DNA of 64,000 bases, from assembly GCA_907165065.1 (NCBI GenBank), contig OU015530.1, positions 53,294,465 through 53,358,464 of the forward strand, read 5' to 3'. Below are positions 58,965 through 64,000 of this stretch, in pieces. Source of the stretch: Caprimulgus europaeus. Lineage: Eukaryota > Chordata > Aves > Caprimulgiformes > Caprimulgidae. Positions within the stretch are counted from its first letter, which is position 1; each line of letters begins with the position of its first letter. Below the pieces are notes generated by a model. The model was not told the origin of the DNA. It did no database searches and was given only the letters and a program-made list of their open reading frames with translations. The translations under genes and the position numbers were made by a program.

Positions 58965-61538
58965 ATTACAGCAATTTTTTAATTTGAGGAATTTTGGGTG
59001 GGTTGTGTCAGGACCAGCGGGTCCTGTTATTGGAAATCTGGGATTTTTGGTGGCGAAGGTTTTGTCTAAATCTCACTCTGGTTTCAGAAAACTTTCTCAT
59101 TTGAGAAGCTGGCTGAGCTTTTGTTTGTTCGCACAGTCATCCCTCTCTCCCAGGAAATGCGTTCAAATCAAACGTCTTCTGTGATCAGCCTGATTGGCTC
59201 ACTGAGCTCGTGCTGGTTGTGTTCACTGTTTCTATACCAGAGCCTTAATGCTCTGACAAGTTGAGAAGTGAAGAGCAGAAGAGGTTTTCATACTGTGGAA
59301 GGAAAGAAATGGTGAGGGTGTCTGGGCCTGAGTGGGGTTAGAGACACCCCATTTCACTCTGAATTTCAGTGAGACTGTGAAAACACAGCTATTATTTCCC
59401 AAAAGAGGAGTTTGGAAATACTGGGCAGATGCTTTTATTATAGTAATAGAGTCAATGTTAGTACAATAAAAGTTAAAGACAACTGCTTCCTCTGAGGCAG
59501 GGAGAGAGAGAAGACACTCTTTGTGTGCCCTCTTTCCACAAACACTGGTGGAGGAGCAGTAGTTTAGAATGCTTTGAGAAACAATGAATTAAGACAAAAA
59601 TGTATGAATTTCCATGTGCAAGACCTATTGCAAAACACTATTGATGAGTCTTACAAAAGATGGCAACCGAATTCTGTCATCCCAGGCTTGTTTTATCTGA
59701 GCCTTGCAGAAACGAGGGGTTTTAACTGTAGCCTCGTGGAAAAAAGCCCAGAGTTGCCTTTTCCAGGTATATCATCAAGATCATAACTGTCCTGAAAAAA
59801 TTTCCAAAGCAAAGTATTGTAAGTGGATCACCTCTGAGAAATGTCCACCCCACACTCTTGACACCTGAGTGAGAGCAATGCTACTGACCCAGACTTGGTT
59901 GATCCTCAATGTTTTCTCTGGCTGGTTGGAAAATCTTTCCTTAATTAGTAAATCAGTGCAAAAAGGAATAGCTCTAAGCTCCTTTTGAGATTGCTATGGC
60001 TTGGGTCAGGCTCCCATTTACATTCTTCTCCATTAGCAGTAAAGATGCAGCAAGACTAGGAGTTTCTGTTGAGGTCTTGCTCATCAAGTACCTATTGAGC
60101 CTCATCACACCGTGTACATGTGTACATACAAAAAGAAACACCCCTGGCAAAAGGCAACTATAGGTGGAGGCTAAAAAAAACAGATGAGTGCAAACATAGC
60201 AGGGAAGCATGAAGCAACAGCAAGACAGTTAAAACTATCTTGAAAATACCTTGGACAACTTGACCCCTTCCACAACCCCACTGTGGTGTTTTAACTATTG
60301 TGTGCCAACAAATAACAGGGAGGAGAAGCTTTAAAAATGGTACTGGGTCAAAGAACTTTTTAAAAATTCTTTATGCTTAGCCACCATTAGTAATGTTAAT
60401 TAGGTCTCTGGGGAAGTAAATGTTCTTCCAGTACAGCCTTTTGCTGGGAGGCAGAGTATGGATTGATGATCATTCTTTGGGAACAGAAGGCACAGAAATC
60501 CCCTTTGAAAATTGACAGGTCTGGCTTACTTGCAGATTCCCCTTGATAATACCTGCCTATATGGGTGGGAGAACCAAAATCCAGGAAATCCCATAGAGAG
60601 GGTTAAATCTTCCTTTGTGTGATCATGATTTTTTAATGTCAGAAAATGACGGGCCCTTACAAACCAACCCTCAGCCTCTAGCAGTTTGTTGTTGAGGGCT
60701 CCTTAGGACTCTGGCTATCAACGATGATGTGTTGCATGTGTTTAATGCTTAGATTCAGCTAGCTAACTACCAATAATTAGCCCTTAATCAGCAATACTCA
60801 GCCCTTGCAAGTGAGAGGCGATACATAGTACACAGGGATGCTGCAAGCTTCCCAGTGTGTTCCTGTCTAGGTACTTCAAAACCTGTGATAGCAGGAAAGA
60901 CTCCATCCAAGGGGTGGATCCATTTGCATCATGGCGCTTAGAAGGTCTTGATCCATTTAAGCATTTCCAAGGAACAGTTTATTGACAAGTAAAAAACTTT
61001 ATCTTCCAGGCTCAAGGAAGGAAGGCTACCAGTATGTTATATGACTACATCACATAACCTCCAGACAGAATATGTTATTAGGATTTATTGGGTTATAATC
61101 CTTTTTTGATTAAAAATTATAAATCAGCTCATGTTTGATGTTAACCCATAAATGCATAGCACATGTCAAGCAAAGTGTAGTATACATGGCCCCTGGGCAT
61201 GCATGGAGGAGCCCACCCTGCTGCTTCCATCCCTTTGTAGAAAATAATGGGCCCGATCAAAGGAGCGTGGCCCGTGCTGTGTCAGGGACATGGCTTTCAA
61301 GAGGTTAACTCTCAGAGATGGAGCATGCTAAGCTGTTGCAGTTGATTTATTGTCCCTCCTTTCTTCTTGTTTCTCCTTGAAACATAAAAGCTTGCAGCCC
61401 ACAGACTCTTGACATTTCTTTTAAATGCTCTTGTCATTCAGAAATTGCCACAGCCATCTCCTGTAACTTTGCACTTAGTCTTCCCATCCTGGTTGGGGTT
61501 ACTTGCAGAAGTTGAAAAAGAAATATGAATAGATTACA
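58965..61538. other. Non-coding stretch, nothing recognised
   Basis: No frame over 80 codons, no transposon identified and no RNA gene seen. Confidence 0.5.
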
Positions 61539-61630
61539 GGGCTCAATCCTGTAAGGTGGAGAGTCTTCTAGCTCTGAACCAATAAAGCACTTAACCATTT
61601 ACTTAACTTCAAGGGTGGGACTAGTCTGAC
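61539..61630 (+). repeat. Short amniote interspersed repeat, AAAGCACTTA type, copy 3 (longest)
   Basis: GGGCTCAATCCTGTAAGGTG, then AACCAATAAAGCACTTAACC, then ATTTACTTAACTTCAAGGGT and GGGACTAGTCTGAC. This is the most complete of the three copies. It retains a leading CTCAATCCTGCAAGG-like block and the direct AAAGCACTTAA / TACTTAACTT order seen inverted at 8380. Confidence 0.55.
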
Positions 61631-64000
61631 AGAACTGTGTTACCACTAACTGAGTTGTAAACTTGAGAATGAAATTGTGAAGATGTCTGCAAAATAAACA
61701 GCCACTCTAGCTACCAAGAGCAGGTGACACTGTGTGGGACTTTTAAAGGATCTTGTTGATTTATGAGCACAATTATGGCTTGCACTGGAACCTGACACTT
61801 AAATGCTTTTCGAAAAATCTGCCTCCCTATGATTTGAGGTTAGGTCTCCGGGCTCCTTGAATTCTCTTTTGCACGACAGGACTGTTTTTCTGCTCATCCT
61901 GACCATAGCATGCAGGTCTCCCTCTCTCTGACGCATGCTAATGAAGGATGGAGAGGCTTTCAACTTGCAAGACAGTTCAAGAGGTTTGCAACTTATTATC
62001 CCAGACCTAAACAGCTCTGTGGGAAACTCAGTCTCTGGTCTTTGTAGCCATCTAGGGTTAAGAATAGAAGTCGAGGGTTAAGAAGAAAAGTTAAGAAAAT
62101 CTTGGGCTTTTGGGAAAGCACCTTTATTTACTTCAACACAATGCGGGAATGCCAGGTGGAGCTTTCATCCCTTTATGAGCCATTGAACTAACAGCACATT
62201 TTATAGCTCCATTAGCTACGTATATGAACAGGGATAGAGATAATCAGCTTGTAAATGGCTCTGCATTTAATAGGAAAACAAGCATAATGCCACCCTCCAT
62301 ATTGCCCTCTGAAAGACAGCCAAACAGAGTGAAGATATCTATCAGGATCTTCACCAATCTTGACTGATAGGAAAGCTCGTGAGGTTCTGACCTGGGTGGT
62401 GCTGTTGATCACAGATGGTGCTTGGGTTTGGTTTCGTACCTGTTGTGAACCTTATCCTCCATCCAGTGCTCATCTCCAGGAAATGTTCCCCATGATCTAG
62501 TCCCTGTATACAATTTTGATTTTATTTTCTTTGATATTTTCTTGACTTATTCTTTTTGGTAAAATTTATATTTTTTTTTGTCATTAATACTTCCAAAACA
62601 CTTTTGTTTCATCCCTGAGCACTAGGGAACCTGAATACCAGCCAGCTCTTCCAATGACACGTGGAACTCATATTTCCTAGCTGAATCCTGACAGTTCACT
62701 GGGCAAGAAATCTTTTTTATGTCTCACACACGCTGTAAATTGGAATGAAAATCTTAACTTTTTCAAGTTGCTTGTGGCTGAATGTAGCAGTTGTTTCAAT
62801 GAAAAGGTCATGCAAGAAAAGCACGACAGGATGGTGGCAGATCAGGGTTTCAGACCTCCTCAGACAGAGGAAGGGAATGGATCCAAGTTTTTAACTTCTT
62901 GGAAGACTTGAAGATGAGGTTACGATGGAAAATAGGGTCCCTTCTCTTTTCACTGTACCCTCTCCAGTGCTGCCAGAGTCCAGAGAGCACCTTACCTTCT
63001 GGCTAGGGCATCCTGGGCATTTTGGGCAAGTAGCAGTGCTTGGGGACAGCAGAGCATGGGATCTGGATGGGCTTAACAAAAACAGGGATAACCCCAGCCA
63101 CAGGGAACAGCAAAACTTCAAAGAGTCTCCTTGGAAGATTTTGCCAGGGAAATGGAAACACTTAAACTTTGCAGGCACCCAAGTGGGATGGCATTATTTT
63201 TTTTTTCACAGATCTCTCAGTTCAGCTGAGGTGTCTATATTCTGTGCAACTGCTGTTTTAAATGTTGCCCTTTGTGATTTGCAAGATGAGGCCTCAGGTG
63301 GCTTCAGGAAGCCGTGCTGCATTGAAGAGGCACAGCTTTCTCCCAGTAATCCTGGGTGAGATAGCAGAGACAAGTGACATGAAAGGTGTATTTTGCATGA
63401 CGTATGTGGAAAAGCCAATTACATGTAATTAATGTTGGTTAAATGCTTTGAAGATGAAAAGCTTTTATATAAAGTGTGATTAACATCTATTCTGTCAAAG
63501 TGATTGTCTTTCTAATGTTTTAAGAAGCTTAATAGCATGCTTCAGCTTTTCAGTGTTTATCTCTGAGATGTGATGACCCTGTGTAAAGCATTCACAGGAA
63601 AACTATATAAGAAAGGCTTTCAGTGGGAGTTGGTGTTGGCCACAAACCAAGAGTAGAGACTGAGACACTGTAGGACAGAGATGATTCACCTGTCAACAAC
63701 TCAATCTCTTACAAAGGTTCCTAATCAGCAAACCAGTTGAGCTATGCTGAAGTATTGTCCTGATACAAGGTGTTAAATTGTGAGTGCTCACTGCAGGATG
63801 CCTTCTGGAGCTTATGAAAAGATAGACTGTGCATGCTGGATCCAGTTTTAGAAGGTGCATGGTAAGGTGTACCAGCTTACGCTTAGCAGGAGCCCAGGAT
63901 CTGGCACAGGACTGAACAGACACCTCCAAATGGGAATTTTGCCACCAATTTCCACGAACTCAAGAAGTGACTACATTTTAGCATGCACAAAAATAAGCTG
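61631..64000. other. Non-coding stretch to window end
   Basis: Contains a small direct duplication, AGGGTTAAGAA at 62054 and again at 62074 (20-bp period), and a 144-codon plus-strand frame (62925-63359) with overlapping minus-strand frames and no family resemblance. Confidence 0.5.

Noticed and set aside
62925..63359. 144-codon frame as a gene
   Set aside because: No recognisable domain or supportive context; overlapped by minus-strand frames of similar length.
1..64000. Endogenous retrovirus or LTR element
   Set aside because: No paired long terminal repeats, primer-binding site or gag/pol/env-like frame was seen. All reverse-transcriptase signals are of the non-LTR (CR1 or L2-like) type.
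1..64000. tRNA, snRNA, CRISPR array or bacterial-type operons
   Set aside because: No box A/B tRNA pattern, no recognisable U-snRNA, no regularly spaced repeats, and no runs of adjacent coding frames.

Overview
The window looks like non-coding nuclear DNA from a bird: intergenic sequence or a very large intron. The main evidence is chicken repeat 1 (CR1) LINE sequence of the avian type. Several copies end in the avian CR1 3' tip (a guanine/pyrimidine-rich lead-in to ATTCTATGA-like octamers), and two carry recognisable but dead CR1 reverse-transcriptase fragments. Older CR1 remnants resemble the CR1 lineage shared with turtles and crocodiles. This is recognition by eye; no database was searched.

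Layout: 1-14 kb holds ordinary unique sequence, scattered short amniote-type repeat motifs, a remnant of an L2-like reverse transcriptase (7037-7194), and a bipartite repeat (9.8 and 10.9-11.2 kb). 14-30 kb is dominated by minus-strand CR1 copies (14894, 22128, 24231-24830, 29171-30765), with one plus-strand copy at 16148 and one older plus-strand piece at 26512. 30-43 kb contains small amniote repeat motifs and three plus-strand avian CR1 3' ends (35588, 42584, 42942). 44-57 kb contains progressively older plus-strand CR1 fossils (44272, 45990, 53545 and 54025 split by a GC-rich block, 56281). 57-64 kb is mostly featureless apart from a TTTA microsatellite and one more amniote motif.

I could identify no intact protein-coding gene, tRNA, rRNA, snRNA, CRISPR array, bacterial-type operon or endogenous retrovirus. 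The longest open frames (143-160 codons) are either CR1 debris or unrecognised open stretches in several frames at once. The elements do not form a pathway. What they record is a history: an ancient layer (L2-like, old CR1, short palindromic amniote repeats), then a younger layer of avian CR1 3' fragments. Positions worth checking for function are a TAAT-rich block at 6570-6900, a TATA-box/splice-donor pair at 14293-14453, and two perfect inverted repeats (5970-6004, 15555-15572).
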